Source: Saxidomus purpurata
Lineage: Eukaryota; Mollusca; Bivalvia; Venerida; Veneridae
Assembly: GCA_022818135.1 (NCBI GenBank)
Contig: JAFMSR010000005.1
Span: 37,235,996-37,299,995 of the forward strand
DNA length: 64,000 nt
Direction of reading: 5' to 3'
The position numbers and the translations under genes were made by a program. How positions within the stretch are numbered: position 1 is the first letter of the stretch; each line of letters opens with the position of its first letter. Positions 10,913-23,050 of this stretch are shown here, piece after piece. The notes beneath the pieces are model-generated. The model searched no databases and was not told the origin of the DNA. It was given only the letters and a program-made list of their open reading frames with translations.

Positions 10913-11480
10913 ATTTTTAGTTAGATTACATTAGATTGAATATAGATTCCTGAAATGTTGCGTGCTGTGATTTTCTACTGTGATAAATTGTATCTTCCTA
11001 TGTCATACAATACTATATCTTAAGGACCACAATGGAAATAAGAGTTTGTTTTAGCTCTTTTTTGTGTTATCCTTAACATATAATGTTCATTGACATGGCT
11101 ATATTAATTCATACATGTATGTTTATTGTTTTATTGTATGTTTTAATTATAAGTTGCCATCTAAAATTATACATTTTATGTTGAAATAAATCTATCTATC
11201 TATCGAGGTTTATGAGGTATAGTCTAATGACCTTTTGACCTCTAAACGTGACATTAAACTTGATTGTCTCCATGAGGTGACATCTTGACCCAACTTCAAA
11301 GAAAATCCTTGAAGAGGTTTAGGAAATACGGTCACATGTTCTTTGACCCCTTAATGTGACCTTGACCTTAAACTGACGGTGTTGAAACATGCGTAAAGGG
11401 GCAAGGAGATATGGAGCGGACACGTGGTCTGACCGACGGATCAATATACCAACCGACGACAAGCTGTCTTACGTATGCCA

Positions 11481-12148
11481 TACACACCGCAAATTTGTTA
11501 ATGAGGTATGATAAACCTATTCAACCGTTCGGTAACATTCAGCTACTTGACAGCTAGATTTAACAGGAAAACGCATTATGCGACACTTATAGTCCTTTGA
11601 TCCAGAAAATGTTTAATGGAAAAACTGTCTTAACAGCCAACTTGCTTTAACTTGCATGGTCAAGTGGTCCGGAAAGATGACAGGTATGACTTTTTTCCAT
11701 AGTAGATAACAAGATTGAACCAGATCTCCTTTTAAAGCTATTTTTGATAAAGATGATATTGTAAAATTTCAATGATTTAATTAACGGTTAGTAATCATTT
11801 TAACACTCTAGCATTATTAAACTAAAGGAGCATGTCAGTTGTACAACTTCCACACAGAAAACTGTAGGCTGATAGTGTTACGCCTTACACATCAATAGCA
11901 GGATTTTTGATAGCAAAATTGCAATTTACCTATACATGTTAATAGTAAGTGAAAATACCAAGTTCAGCCTGCATTTTTAGGAACTATTGAAAAGTTAAAA
12001 TAGTCCAAGCTTCATGAGAAATGGAAAATGAATACTCAGTGTATGCTTATTGTCAATTTCCTGAACTATTCTGTAGTCTTTACTTATATCTCGGCATCAG
12101 TTATTATTTTGCAAAGATTTTCACAGAACTAAGACATCCATCTATGTG
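11481..12148. other. Intergenic stretch, nothing recognised
   Basis: AT-rich, no open frame above background, no recognised repeat end. It abuts the 6-bp duplication that borders the foldback element. Confidence 0.4.
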
Positions 12149-12154
12149 AACATT

Positions 12155-14990
12155 TATGGCAAGCGAAATGCACATTAATTCTTTAAACTATAGGTTTAAC
12201 TGTTAAACCCATAGTTTAACAACTCTTAAACCCCAAGTTTCAGGTGCCGTTTGCACATTAATTCTTAAACCGTGGTTTAAAGTCTTAAACCGTAGTTTAA
12301 AGTCTGTTAAACCCATAGTTTAAGAGACGACCAATCAAATGAGCTGAAACCACGGTTTAAAGTGTCACGTGACTCGTCAAAACGATGTTTTACAAATAAT
12401 ATTTTAAACTGTGGTTTAAGACATTAATCTAGGGTTTTGCGCGCCAAATGCACATTAATTCAGTTAACTCTTAAACCTATAGTTTAACAACTCTTAAACC
12501 CATAGTTTCAGGTGGCGTTTGCACATTAATTTCTTAAACCGTGGTTTAAAGTCTTAAACCGTAGTTTAAAGTCTGTTAAACCCATAGTTTAAGAGACAAC
12601 CAATCAAATTAGCTGAAACCCCGGTTTAAAGTGTCACGTGACACACTACTTGACGCACGTATATAATAACAAATGATATACGTGTAGAAAATCTGTATTT
12701 GATTAATTTTTAATTTCTCATTTTAAATTTGATTTAGTTTATACGTTATAAACAATTATTTGGACAATATCTTAAAGTAATTTTGGATATGAAAAAAAAT
12801 TAGCGCATAGCATAAACTTGTTGTTTTATCCATTCATTCATTCAATACAATATTTCTCTATATATGCGTTTTAACCCATTTTTTTTTCATTGATCTGACA
12901 CCCCCGTGAAAAATCAAAGGTCACAAAGACTAGAAATTGCTTGTGTATTTGTTATAAAAAATTGCATATCACTTTGACAATCGTTCATCTAGTTGTAAAA
13001 AAATTAGAAGTATGTTGTCTTACCTGTTTGATTATTTGACAATGTGCAACAATTCGGATGTTAAATAAGAATATTTGGCTACACGGTCCTAGTATGACAG
13101 GTTACAGTATATGAAAAAACTACATTTCCGGAAAAAAAAATGTATTTGTAACAAGTTTTGTACAAAAAAAACATATATCATAGACTTAAATTTCTCATAC
13201 GAAACAGGAAATGATCGATCAAATCCGATCATATGGGGGCTGCTAGTCATTTTAACATTTTTTATGACAAATTGAAATTGGGTTAAAGTGGATCAGGTTT
13301 ATGACCCTTTGTTGTTTTATTACCTGTATCTTCTCGGGATATTGCCTACGGCTAAAGTCGTGCCTTGTCACTTATAGTACTATATCGGTCTGTATCCTCT
13401 GAAGCTTAAAAACATTTTACCGGAGTTAAAACTGTCTTTACCAATAATATATAGGCGCGGCATAATTAGTTAAGTGTTTTCATGTTTCCAGTATAATGAA
13501 AGTTTCTAACATGTGTCAGAAAAAAAATGTCAAAGTCAAGGGTAATACACGCCACTGACGTAATCAACTCCCGATAAAATTTAAGTTATTTTATAATCAT
13601 AAACGTCATGATAAATGTAACATTTCCTATTTTTAATGATTTTTTTTTTCATTTTTCTGAGACTTGACTTATTTGATCTGTTTTAAGTTTAAATTCGTAA
13701 TTGTCATATTACTATACTTTGTATGATCAGTTAAATTAAAACGCGCAAAATGTGACCATGTTTACTAAACAACCAGTTAATCTTTAACTTGCGCATAAGC
13801 TATAACAACTATGAAATAATTTAAGAATCACAAACGGGTTAGAATAAAATAATCATTCTAGATTATGGTGATACAAAATGTAAATAAAGAAAGGAAAAGG
13901 GACTGTTTTTAAATTTTGTTTAAAAAGGTATTATCGCACGGATGTCCCATAATGCTGCTCTTACACTTCCGAATGATCAGTCCATCTGCTCGCTTATTGA
14001 TGCTTTATGGCCGGACATTACGTAACATTTATAATGACCTGTAATAAAATACTATAGCTGTATACTAGGTTTTGATTTGTGCATTCTATTTGAAAAAAAA
14101 ATAAATCTGTCAATGAAACAGATATACGTTTATGCCATAAATGGATGTTTTAGCTAAAACTATACACATAGATATTTTGTCATTATATGTAATACAAGTC
14201 GGATCTAGACTGTCATATTTATGATATTGATAATAACTATATAAACAAATAAATGAATAAAATTGCATGTTTACGCCATGCGCTAAAATTTTTTATGAAC
14301 AGTTACTTATTATGTTACAACAATCCCCTAAATTACATCCGAAGATAACATATAGATAAGTTGACCAAAGAATTGTTTTTGACAGCCTATGTCATGTTGT
14401 GAATGTTTACACACAAATTCCGCGCGTCACAGTGAAAGGTCACGTGATACTTTAAACTGTGGTTTCAGCTAATTTGGTTGGTTGTCTCTTAAACTAGGGG
14501 TTTAACAGGACACGTGACACTTTAAACCGTGATTTCAGCTCATTTGATTGGTTGTCTCTTAAACTATGGGTTTAACAGACTTTAAACTACGGTTTAAGAC
14601 TTTAAACCACGGTTTAAGAAATTAATGTGCAAACGGCACCTGAAACTATGGGTTTAAGAGTTAAACCTAGGGTTTAACAGATTAAATGTGCATTCGGCGC
14701 ATAAAACCCTAGATTAAAGTCTTAAACCACAGTTTAAAGTAAATATGTATGTAAAACATCGTTTTGACGAGTCACGTGACACTTTAAACCGTGGTTTCAG
14801 CTCATTTGATTGGTCGTCTCTTAAACTATGGGTTTAACAGACTTTAAACTACGGTTTAAGACTTTAAACCACGGTTTAAGAAATTAATGTGCAAACGGCA
14901 CTTGAAACTTGAGGTTTAAGAGTTGTTAAACTATGGGTTTAACAGTTAAACCTATAGTTTAAAGGATTAATGTGCATTTCGCTTGCCATA
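12155..14990. mobile_element. 2.8-kb foldback element with doubled palindromic arms
   Basis: The outer ends are inverted copies (TATGGCAAGCGAAATGCACA and its complement). A 6-bp direct repeat AACATT flanks the element (12149-12154, 14991-14996); an 8-bp reading is possible. The outer arms of about 240 bp match almost base for base in inverse orientation (12155-12395 against 14754-14990). A second, slightly diverged inner copy follows in each arm (about 12445-12650, about 14440-14705). Arms are built from short palindromes such as TTAAACCGTGGTTTAA. The 1.8-kb centre has no open frame. Superfamily unknown; non-autonomous. Confidence 0.8.
12651..14435. other. Non-coding core of the foldback element
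   Basis: Sequence between the inner arms. It is AT-rich with homopolymer runs and no frame long enough to be a protein. It shows no similarity that I recognise to other parts of the window. Confidence 0.5.
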
Positions 14991-15829
14991 AACATTTACA
15001 CAAGAACATTTCTCTTTGAAGTTGAACGTATTCTGTATAGCTCTAGAAAAGAATGTAAAAGTGCGTTATAACTTCTATACTGAGTTCTACTTCTTTAACT
15101 AAAGATGTACTGCTTTAGTAAAATAAATTGGAAAACCTACCGTCTAAGTGGTCAAGCTTGAACTCTCTTGTACTGTAACCTCTCATTGAAAAAGGATTTG
15201 GCTTCTGGTCAAGAAACACATAATATTGCAATGTTTATCACGAATAGTGATGCCAGGCCTTAGCAGACCCAAGGCGGTAGTAATGCTGACGTCTGGAACT
15301 TCCGTTGGTGACGTTGCACTACCGTGATACTATCGTAGGAATACAATTTCACGTCTCAATGTTCGATTTCGAAAAACTGGAGACATTTCGGACAGGTCCG
15401 TCAGACCTTTTACATGTTTGTATGGAATAGGATTCCAATGACGTCATCAGACGTATCATCAGGTCAATGCGATCTCGTTCAATGGCAGTAATACATCGAA
15501 GAGGTGGTCACACTACATAATAGCTAGTTATAGGAGAAACGCGCAATGTTAAACTTATACTGCAGTTTTCTTTCTTTCAAATCTGCGATTTTTAGAATTG
15601 ATCCATACCTTAGAAATAATTGATAAAATTCACGTTTTTCTGCAAACCAATAAACACATAGATGCCATCATATGAATCCTAACTTTAATTTGATACCAAA
15701 TATGCGTAGATGAAAACTATTGATTTTCGCTAATGGTTGTCTAAACCCTATGCACACTTTCTTTTTAAACTGAGTATAGAATGGAAAATATTAAAATTAA
15801 TTTTATGAACAAACTAGAACTATCACTTT

Positions 15830-16045
15830 TGCGAAGTATCATTAAATTCTCACCAGAGATTTTGGAGATTTAGCGTCCACAGGATTTTACTATCTCGAGC
15901 CCCTATGACATTGACCATGACCTAGTGACCCGAAACATAGACCATGTACACTTAAGCATTGTACTTATTACTTCTGTGAAGTATCATTAAATTCTGACCA
16001 GGGGTTTTGGAAATTTAGTGTCCATAAGATTCCGTCTACAGTATT
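15830..16045 (+). repeat. Two-unit tandem repeat, about 142-bp period
   Basis: Two diverged copies of gaagtatcattaaattctSa followed by ccagRgRttttgg and agatttagcgtcca sit at about 15834-15880 and 15976-16025, with repeat-style gacc-rich sequence between. Non-coding. Confidence 0.6.
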
Positions 16046-16154
16046 TAACTGATATAACACATTTAACAAAGACTTGTTATACTAACTAGGTAGATCCTTA
16101 CGACAGGAAGCATCTCTGGTGTACATTATGTATATAATTGTGTTGTGAAAACAG

Positions 16155-16275
16155 TGATTCATATCCTTTGCAAAGCCGGCATATTTTGTTATACACTCGA
16201 CAGACATACATGTGTATTTGTGAACACTGTATATTACGTTGTGGCAGTTCAAAGGATATACGCCGCATGCTGCGT
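16155..16275 (+). repeat. Dispersed repeat copy A (partner at 35285-35400)
   Basis: The block tatcctttgcaaagccggca, then tattttgttatacactcgac and agacatacatgtgtatttgt, recurs in the same orientation at 35285-35400 at about 85-90% identity by eye. It ends in both places at a block around gcgtactt / gcgcgtgt. Short frames here on both strands come from the repeat. Family unknown. Confidence 0.6.
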
Positions 16276-16345
16276 ACTTTATTAAGTAGTACACAGCAGG
16301 TACGCAACACACGAAGTACAAACAATTTATTACCTATGTAAATCC

Positions 16346-18540
16346 CTTTCCATACGTGAAGTTAGACAGAACTGAAACAATATTTTTTACTACACGTAGT
16401 ACACTTCAAGTACTTTTGAAATCTCTAAAGTGTTTGTAGTTCAGTCCATATATGCTGCAATATGTCATGTGACCTTTTTGAGCATGCTCAGTAATCACTT
16501 CCTGTCTTTCTGAATTTTGGAGGCAACAAGTAAATATTAGCAAAACAAAGTACTTATAAATTGGTCAGATTTGAAACAATTCATGCTTTCCTTCTTCTTT
16601 TGCTGTTCAGCACGCGATTTGGTCTTTATAAACTGCTCTACGTGAAATTCACTGAAACTTTTCACCAGGTAACGTTATATAAATGTAACCTGATAGCATT
16701 TTCTGTCACTGCAAATGTAAAAGTCACTTGCCAAAATAGAATCAAAGCACTGAAAGTACTGGTTGAACAGTTGGGTCGGCATGTGTAATTGAAGTTTAAG
16801 TAAGCAATACCAAAATTTACAAGTCCAAGTGAATTGCTGAATTGTTCAAAGGTTCACTCAAAGATGTGAAAATATAAACTTATGTAGTTGTGAAATTCTA
16901 TTCAACTTACTGGGTAAAATTTGAAATGCTCAACTTCAAGATATCCAAAATTTAGTGTACAATAATGCTGTGATTACAATAATACAGCCTTTAAAATGTA
17001 GTACATGTACTAAACATCTTGAGTTCAGTTAGGGGAAATTATTGTCAGTGAGAATTTGATAAGCTCATTTTAATCAGCCGTACTACCCACGGGCACTGAT
17101 GGTACACAGACACTAGAAGAGCATGCATACTCATAAAAACGTACACTATAATAATCATGCTAATGTTTATTTCAATTCGGAAGTGGTTATTTCATTACGA
17201 CAATAATTTCAGTTCGGCTAATGAACCTGTAAGGACAGGAACCCGGGAAAATGTAATAGTTTTGCACTCTGTTTCTAGTCGTTCTAACCAGCAAGTAATA
17301 ACTGCTATAGCTTAGGTGGTGCACGCATAAAGGGTTGTTCATAGGTTTTTATAACAAGAACTACTGTTTGACAATTTAGACGAAATTAAACTGATGTTTC
17401 CAAAATAGTTAGCTTCTTAAACATCAGTGCTATAGTAGCCTAACAAATCCAAATTGGACAATGTACTTGTATTTCATAATGAAATAAAAAGTATAACTCA
17501 TTGCAACGTTGTACTTATGCACTTTTTGGTGTACTGCTTGTCAACCAGAAGAGCGTACTTGTTTTATACAACTCTGTATTTTAAGTCTAGAAACCCTATT
17601 TTTCGGATTTCACTTCACTTGTATATTCAATACTACTGGACAGTAATCATTTCAAATATTAACATCCTTTATGACTCACTTTATTTTTTCACACGAGTAG
17701 CGATATCAATGCGAAAATAAACATTGACTGCTTAACATAGATAACTTTAGATCTAAGTAAACAGCGACAGTTATTTGAATTTCAGATAACTTTTGGAAAC
17801 ATTTTATTACTCGAAAATACGCTATCGGACATACACAACGATCGTCCGATCAGTCACATATTTCAACAGTGATATATCATTAAATGGGTAAGTGAAATCG
17901 GAACGTTGCACCATTGGTGTCCCGTTCAAAAACGATGTGTTAAATGATTTTTCTATAAAAGACGAAATCTATCAACAAAATGACTGAAAAAATGAAGCAA
18001 TATCAAGTGGAAAAAGGGTGGTCGGTTTTAAACCAAAATCGGTAGGGCCTAGGTGAAATATTTAATTAATCTTTTTGAAATTAATATCATAATTTAGATG
18101 AAACATTTACTTAGCTTTTATGATACATATACATGTAATTGCAATTACGATTTATAAAACAGTTCATAAATGAGTGTTAAATCGATTTTATTCTTTTTTG
18201 TTTAATGTGAAAAAAGTACCGATACATCGATTATTGAAAAAAATGAAAATGTGATGTCTAGTTGTGCAAACGATAAAGTGGGGCTACTTAGTCAAGGTCA
18301 TAGGGGCCTGTTAATTATACAACGTACACTTCCGTACCAACTCTTGTTTGCAATTCTTAGGGCGGGGCAGAGGGACATAATTATGTGTTTATTAACAAGA
18401 ATCAAGCTATTATTATTATTCCTGTTACCCATAGTCTGAACATATAATTTAAATGATTTGACATATATTATATGCAATTGATTATATAGGTAAGGGCCAT
18501 TGTATTGCATACCGCAGTATTGCATATTAAATTCATGTAC
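16346..18540. other. Intergenic stretch upstream of the TRP gene, nothing recognised
   Basis: No supported gene. A 75-codon frame at 16561 and an 88-codon frame at 17454 have no recognisable domain. Their hydrophobic runs are of the kind AT-rich DNA yields by chance. Confidence 0.35.
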
Positions 18541-18547
18541 TTGTATT

Positions 18548-18870
18548 TTATGCCCCCAGAAAATGCAGGCATAAATATAGTGTTGCTGCTGTCCATTCAT
18601 ACGTCCCGAACTCCTCTTATGTGTTCAACTCCTCACCTCACACATGCTTCAAACTTTCACAGATGAGCTACCTCGATTTTTGACTTTGCTCTGCGATCGG
18701 ATTAAAAAATAATATGGCCCTTAGTTATGTTCAGTATTTAGGGTATCACAGGTTACATGCAGGCTTTGATTCAAACTTTTAAAGATGGACTACTTTGATG
18801 TGAAGATGGTCAAATGGATTTTATCTAAGTATGTCTAACTAATAAAGTAAAACTATTGCATTTCACGGTC
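18548..18870 (+). repeat. Truncated repeat with an ATGCCCCC head
   Basis: It starts tatgcccccagaaaatgcag and continues into diverged units (catgcttcaaactttcacag / aggctttgattcaaactttt). The head type matches the bounded tandem array at 38433-39814. No GGGGGCAT partner end was found, so it is probably truncated on the right. Confidence 0.5.
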
Positions 18871-19299
18871 ACTATAACAATAAAGTGCTTTAAGACTGAT
18901 TGCATACTAGCTGCTCTTATTTTAGCAAGTATTCGCCACTTTTAGAAAGCGAACTTATGTTAACTAATATTAACTTGATATTCAATGGCAATAGAAAATA
19001 TACTCGTAAAAATGCCTTCACACAACGATTACAAAAGTAATGTAACACTTGTTTTTTAATGTCGCATGTTTTGAATTACAAAGATCATGTCGGTAGTAAT
19101 CAACCGTAAACGGTTATGGCATACTACATAAAGAAAGATTTCACACGTACAAAAGAAAACAATTCGTGTTTGAACTACTTCGATATTTTAACAAGTATAT
19201 ATTATGAAGACCTCATAGCAATGCCGCCAAAAAGTATTTAATATTGAAAAAATCAGACGGACTAAGTGCAACGTATTTCACAAAATTGCTATTCAGTAC

Positions 19300-19717
19300 T
19301 TTTTATATTTTTTTATCAAAGTTTATTTTAATTATATCACGGAAAGGCAAGGTGAGTCAAGTAAATTATGTGAAATTAGTTACTCTTTTAAGTTGAAAAG
19401 TTTTCTAATCAGATTTTGCCGCAGCTTTACCCTTAATTTGGCTCGCAAAATTAAATTGTCTCTTCTAGTCCGAGTGTACCGACTGTGCATTCTACTATTT
19501 TTTGAGTAACAGAATTTGAGGATTGGTTTAAAAGATCAACACACATGAATTAAGTAATAATGAAAGTTAAACTTATAAACGTTTTTTGTACAAATCAGTT
19601 TCCCTTTTACGAGTTTACATTATTAAAGTTCCTACCAGAGTAGAATCTATATCTGTGTATAGTGCATGTGTATTATAAATTTCAATTACAGAGCTAATTC
19701 TATCCATCCCAAATGTC
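19300..19717 (+). promoter_or_regulatory. Presumed 5' region of the TRP-channel gene
   Basis: The coding start at 19718 is preceded by AT-rich DNA. A possible 3' splice site (ttcaattacag at 19681-19691) lies 27 bases before the ATG, so an upstream non-coding exon may exist. No TATA box or initiator stands out. Inference only. Confidence 0.25.
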
Positions 19718-19936
19718 ATGGCGACTGGTGGCGATAACATTACTGAAATCACAAATATCACTGACACAGAGAATACAGTTACAGATGCGCATGTAAATGA
19801 AAAAGAAAATACTAAGACGAAAAAAAAGACAGCGAAAAAAGAAAGACGCCAGAGTATAGTATCAACACACCAGGAGACAAAAGAAGAAGAAAATGCTCTT
19901 GAGAATCTTTTCAAAGTTTGCCCCACAGAAGGAAAG
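19718..19936 (+). CDS. TRP channel exon 1: start codon and charged N-terminus
   Basis: 73 codons from ATG to the donor ggaaag|gtatga. The peptide begins MATGGDNITEITNITDTEN and is hydrophilic with a Lys-rich block (KKKTAKKERR), then LENLFKVCPTEGK. It has no signal peptide, as expected for a cytosolic channel N-terminus. It ends in phase 0, matching exon 2. An in-frame stop upstream was not verified; the ATG is the first in the open stretch after a possible acceptor at 19691. Confidence 0.68.
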
Positions 19937-20817
19937 GTATGAATAAATTCCACGATCAAGTTAACATTTTTTTAATCGTACGCAGTAACTTCATGAGGGT
20001 CAGACTGATGTAAATTTCTCAATAGGTTTAAAAAATACTTAGTATATAGCTTTACAAAAACTAAGCGATTTATGAAAGTATAAGGCGGAAAATATTTTTT
20101 TAATATTTTCTCAATTTACAAGTCATTTACATTATTCTTTTATCGTAATCAATCTTTTATCGTTGTTCTTTGAATTGGTAATTAATCGTTAACACTGTTA
20201 ACACTGCGCGAATGAAAAACTTGGACAGAAAAATAGACATAAACTTGTTTTTCCCCTGACAGTGTATACGGCGTCCGTGGTGTAATTTGTAAATTGCGTT
20301 TTCCACATACACAACCTTTGACATTAAAGAAGCGAAGCACAGTCGACTGAATAATCTTCGATTGCCTTTTAAAATATATATATACATTTGTAATATTATA
20401 TTAGCTCATTTTTTCCTTCCACTTTGAAGTTTGACACCTAGTCTGGTTCCCTGTCGTACTGGCATGCTATAGTACGTCAGGCAAAGTTCAATAATATCGG
20501 AGCCCAGTGGATCCTCTAAAGTATACTGTTTATAAAGTGAAAACGATGAAAGAATTGATCATTCAAAACTAATGGGCTAATTTGAAATAGTTATTGACAT
20601 AGCTTTAAGAGACGAAAGTTTTTTTTGAATGCTCAATCTGTGAACGTTGTAAACGTTGAAAAAGTGGGACCAGTAAGTGTACTATATTTCGGACAAGTTA
20701 CTTCAAGAAGACATTTCGCATATGACACTTTTTATGGTATTTTTTCCGCTATAGGCGAGCCTAAAAATGTTCAAATTTACATATGAAAAGGAACCAAACT
20801 CAAGTCAGAAAAACAAG

Positions 20818-20885
20818 TGTCGCCGGTGGGATTCGAACCTCACCCGTAAAAATAGAACGCCAGTGACTTACCCACTGGCCTACTG
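20818..20885 (-). repeat. tRNA-derived sequence (SINE head), minus strand
   Basis: On the reverse strand an A-box-like caggccagtgggtaag precedes a B-box-like gaggttcgaatcccaccgg. The flanking arms do not form a good acceptor stem and no mature tRNA cloverleaf is evident. Best read as a SINE head in intron 1. Confidence 0.55.
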
Positions 20886-21217
20886 TGAAAGATCTTAGTA
20901 TCTGCTTAAATAAGACATAGATATTCAAGAACTATATATAGAACAGCAGACTAAATATTCGAAATGCCAACGAATATCTACCACGTCCGAAAACACGGCT
21001 ATTTTTCCAGTTGGTTATTTCTCGTTACATTTTACTGGTCAATCAAATATAAATAGCAATTTACAGTGGGTTTGTATTGTCAAACACAAACTGCAAGGGT
21101 TTTTTTAATGATCAACTTCTACACAAAATCCTCTATAAACTCAATGTACAAATTTGATAGTGTGGGCGCCGCCACATTTGAGCTTTGCCTGACCCGTACA
21201 CTATGGGTAGGGGCAGG

Positions 21218-21745
21218 TTACAATAGACTATCTGTCAACTTGGTATAATTGGTAAAGGCGCCTGCTCTTTTGTATAAATGTACTTTTACGCATCCACGAG
21301 TTCGAATCCAACCCAGCCCTTTTTTTTCTGCCGTTTTAATTATCATTTTAGGTTTTAAACCATTTTAAAAGATTTTACGGCAAATTTCTGCTGTTTTAAT
21401 TATCATTTTAGGTTTTAAACCATTTAAAAGGATTTTACGGCAAATAATCATAAAAAGCTTCATTCATGTCAAATTAACAAGGACAATGGTAATGAAAAAT
21501 TGCGACATACCAGGATTGGTCTATAGAGCATTCCTGGACATACTGTATAAATATTATTTGATAACAGTAATGTTTCGATACTACAGGTCAGTCAGTAGAT
21601 GTGGTGTCGTGTCAGGTTTTACTTGTTCAACTTGATTTCCTCGAGTTCTTTTGTGACCATGCCTCAACATCAACCAATACCAATTTCCAAAATATATACG
21701 TGGCATTATTGTTTGTGGGACCGCTGTGATACAGTTTTTCTTGTT
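21218..21745 (+). repeat. tRNA-related interspersed repeat, copy B (intron 1)
   Basis: Same family as 6870-7440: a tRNA-like head (tataattggtaaaggcgcct and gagttcgaatccaaccc), then ctgccgttttaattatcatt. Here that block is duplicated in tandem (about 21325-21385 and 21387-21445). The rest follows through ggcattattgtttgtgggac. A related upstream block (cgactgaataatcttcgatt) sits at 20348, separated by other sequence. Confidence 0.6.
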
Positions 21746-22091
21746 GTGAGCTAAGACTAGTTTTGGAAGTAAACAAAAAATAAGGAACCGAAGTTGGTTA
21801 AGGTGAAATTTCATAAAGATTTGGTAACTAAAAGTGGTCGAAACTAGGACCGTAACCAGTAAGGTTCTTCTTGAAATCTGTAGCACTGTATTTCAAATCA
21901 TAACCTATATCGACTACATTTAGAACTGAACTGTTCTGTTCTTGTCTGACATGTATCGATTTGGGTAAAATTAAGAATAACTAGGGCTGCAATGATACAG
22001 GTTTCCTTCCGTTCCGATAAGATCCTGTCCGTGATCGAATGCTGGTATTCGACTGCTTCCACACTTTAACTACGGTATTGATTCCCGTCAT

Positions 22092-22150
22092 CTAGAGGCG
22101 CTGTGGCGTAGGGGTAGAGCGTTAAACCAGGAGGTCGTAAGTTCTCATTG
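22092..22150 (+). repeat. Degenerate tRNA-like SINE head
   Basis: aggcgctgtggcgtaggggt followed by agagcgttaaaccaggaggt and cgtaagttctcattg resembles tRNA A and B boxes. The B box is degenerate (gttctcatt rather than gttcgaatc). Intron 1, non-coding. Confidence 0.45.
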
Positions 22151-23050
22151 TCCTTTTTTTACAGAGACCTTCAAAATCCGTTAATACTGAGCGAGTATTT
22201 GTCAGAGCCCCAGGAAGCACTCATCGGGGTAGTTTATATAAGCTGAAAGTACTTGTTCTTCAATCGGTATATACTGATTCAATAACAAAAGAATGATTTA
22301 TCCATTTTTAGCTCTTCTATGAAAAAATGAAAAGCATTGTTATAACCTTCTTGACGTCAGTCAGCAGTGTCGTCTTAAATCCCATAACTTTTGGATGGCA
22401 TTAAAAGTTGTGCAAACTTTGAATTTTTAGTTCAGTTTTGTTAAAATCCAGTTAGTTCCTTAATTACCATTTACAGTTATGATTCTCATAGGGAAGTTGC
22501 ACATGGGTTACTATCTCAAAAGTAAAGTTTTTACATAATATTTATGGTTAAAGGTCAAAATTTGTGGACAGTTGTTCATCAGTTTATAACTTAATCGTGT
22601 AAGGGTTGTCCTGATATCTACACATGTATATGTACAGTCTGTGTTGTTAAGAGACAATCGATCCACCAGTACTTTCAGCCTTTTGAATTCACATCTGCTG
22701 CGAGTGAATGCCAAATGGAGAATACACATTAACCAAGTACGGATGACTTTAGGTCTAAATGAACACTAAAAACTATCTTAAATTCAGATTACGTTTGGAA
22801 CACAATACGCTATCGAAGAAACGTAACGAAAGTCCAAGTTTTTGGTTCCTTTCAGTTAAGTTTTCTAAAAAAAGCACGAACAAAACAAAACAAACACTAC
22901 AACAGAAAAACACGAAGCACGCTACTGCACATTACAATTAACAGCAGTAAATGCGAGCACCCTTCTGCACAGTGACCGAATGTTACCGGTGTAGTACATT
23001 TTTCCCATATTGGATAAAGTTTAAAAACTGACGGTATGCTTATTTATTTT

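Larger units (their letters stand above)
10105..11204 (+). mobile_element. 5'-truncated CR1/L2-like LINE with inverted 5' end and ATCT tail
   Basis: The element begins with an inverted duplication (10107-10189), then the C-terminal third of ORF2, then a 3' UTR with the block aaggaccacaatggaaataa (11022), and ends in aaataaatctatctatctatc. CR1/L2 elements end in short microsatellites rather than poly(A), which fits. The 3' UTR block is shared with the SINE at 62446-62762. It is one of the least decayed LINE copies in the window. Confidence 0.8.
9601..11480. repeat. GACC-rich interspersed repeat split by the LINE insertion
   Basis: The flanks of the LINE at 10105-11204 look alike. Left (about 9880-10070): tttgacccaagtttcatgaa and acattggccttaagctgaca. 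Right (about 11210-11400): cttgacccaacttcaaagaa and accttgaccttaaactgacg. This runs-of-GACC style is common in mollusc interspersed repeats. The left and right pieces may be neighbouring diverged units rather than one unit cut in two. Confidence 0.45.

Noticed and set aside
16082..16341. Overlapping frames on both strands around 16.1-16.3 kb
   Set aside because: The DNA is a dispersed repeat that also occurs at 35.3 kb, with the frames not preserved there.
16561..16788. 75-codon frame ending KALKVLVEQLG, slightly like a minus-strand frame at 22511-22729 (RLKVLVDRLS)
   Set aside because: The resemblance is limited to about eight residues and the nucleotides around it do not align. Too short to claim a repeat or a gene.
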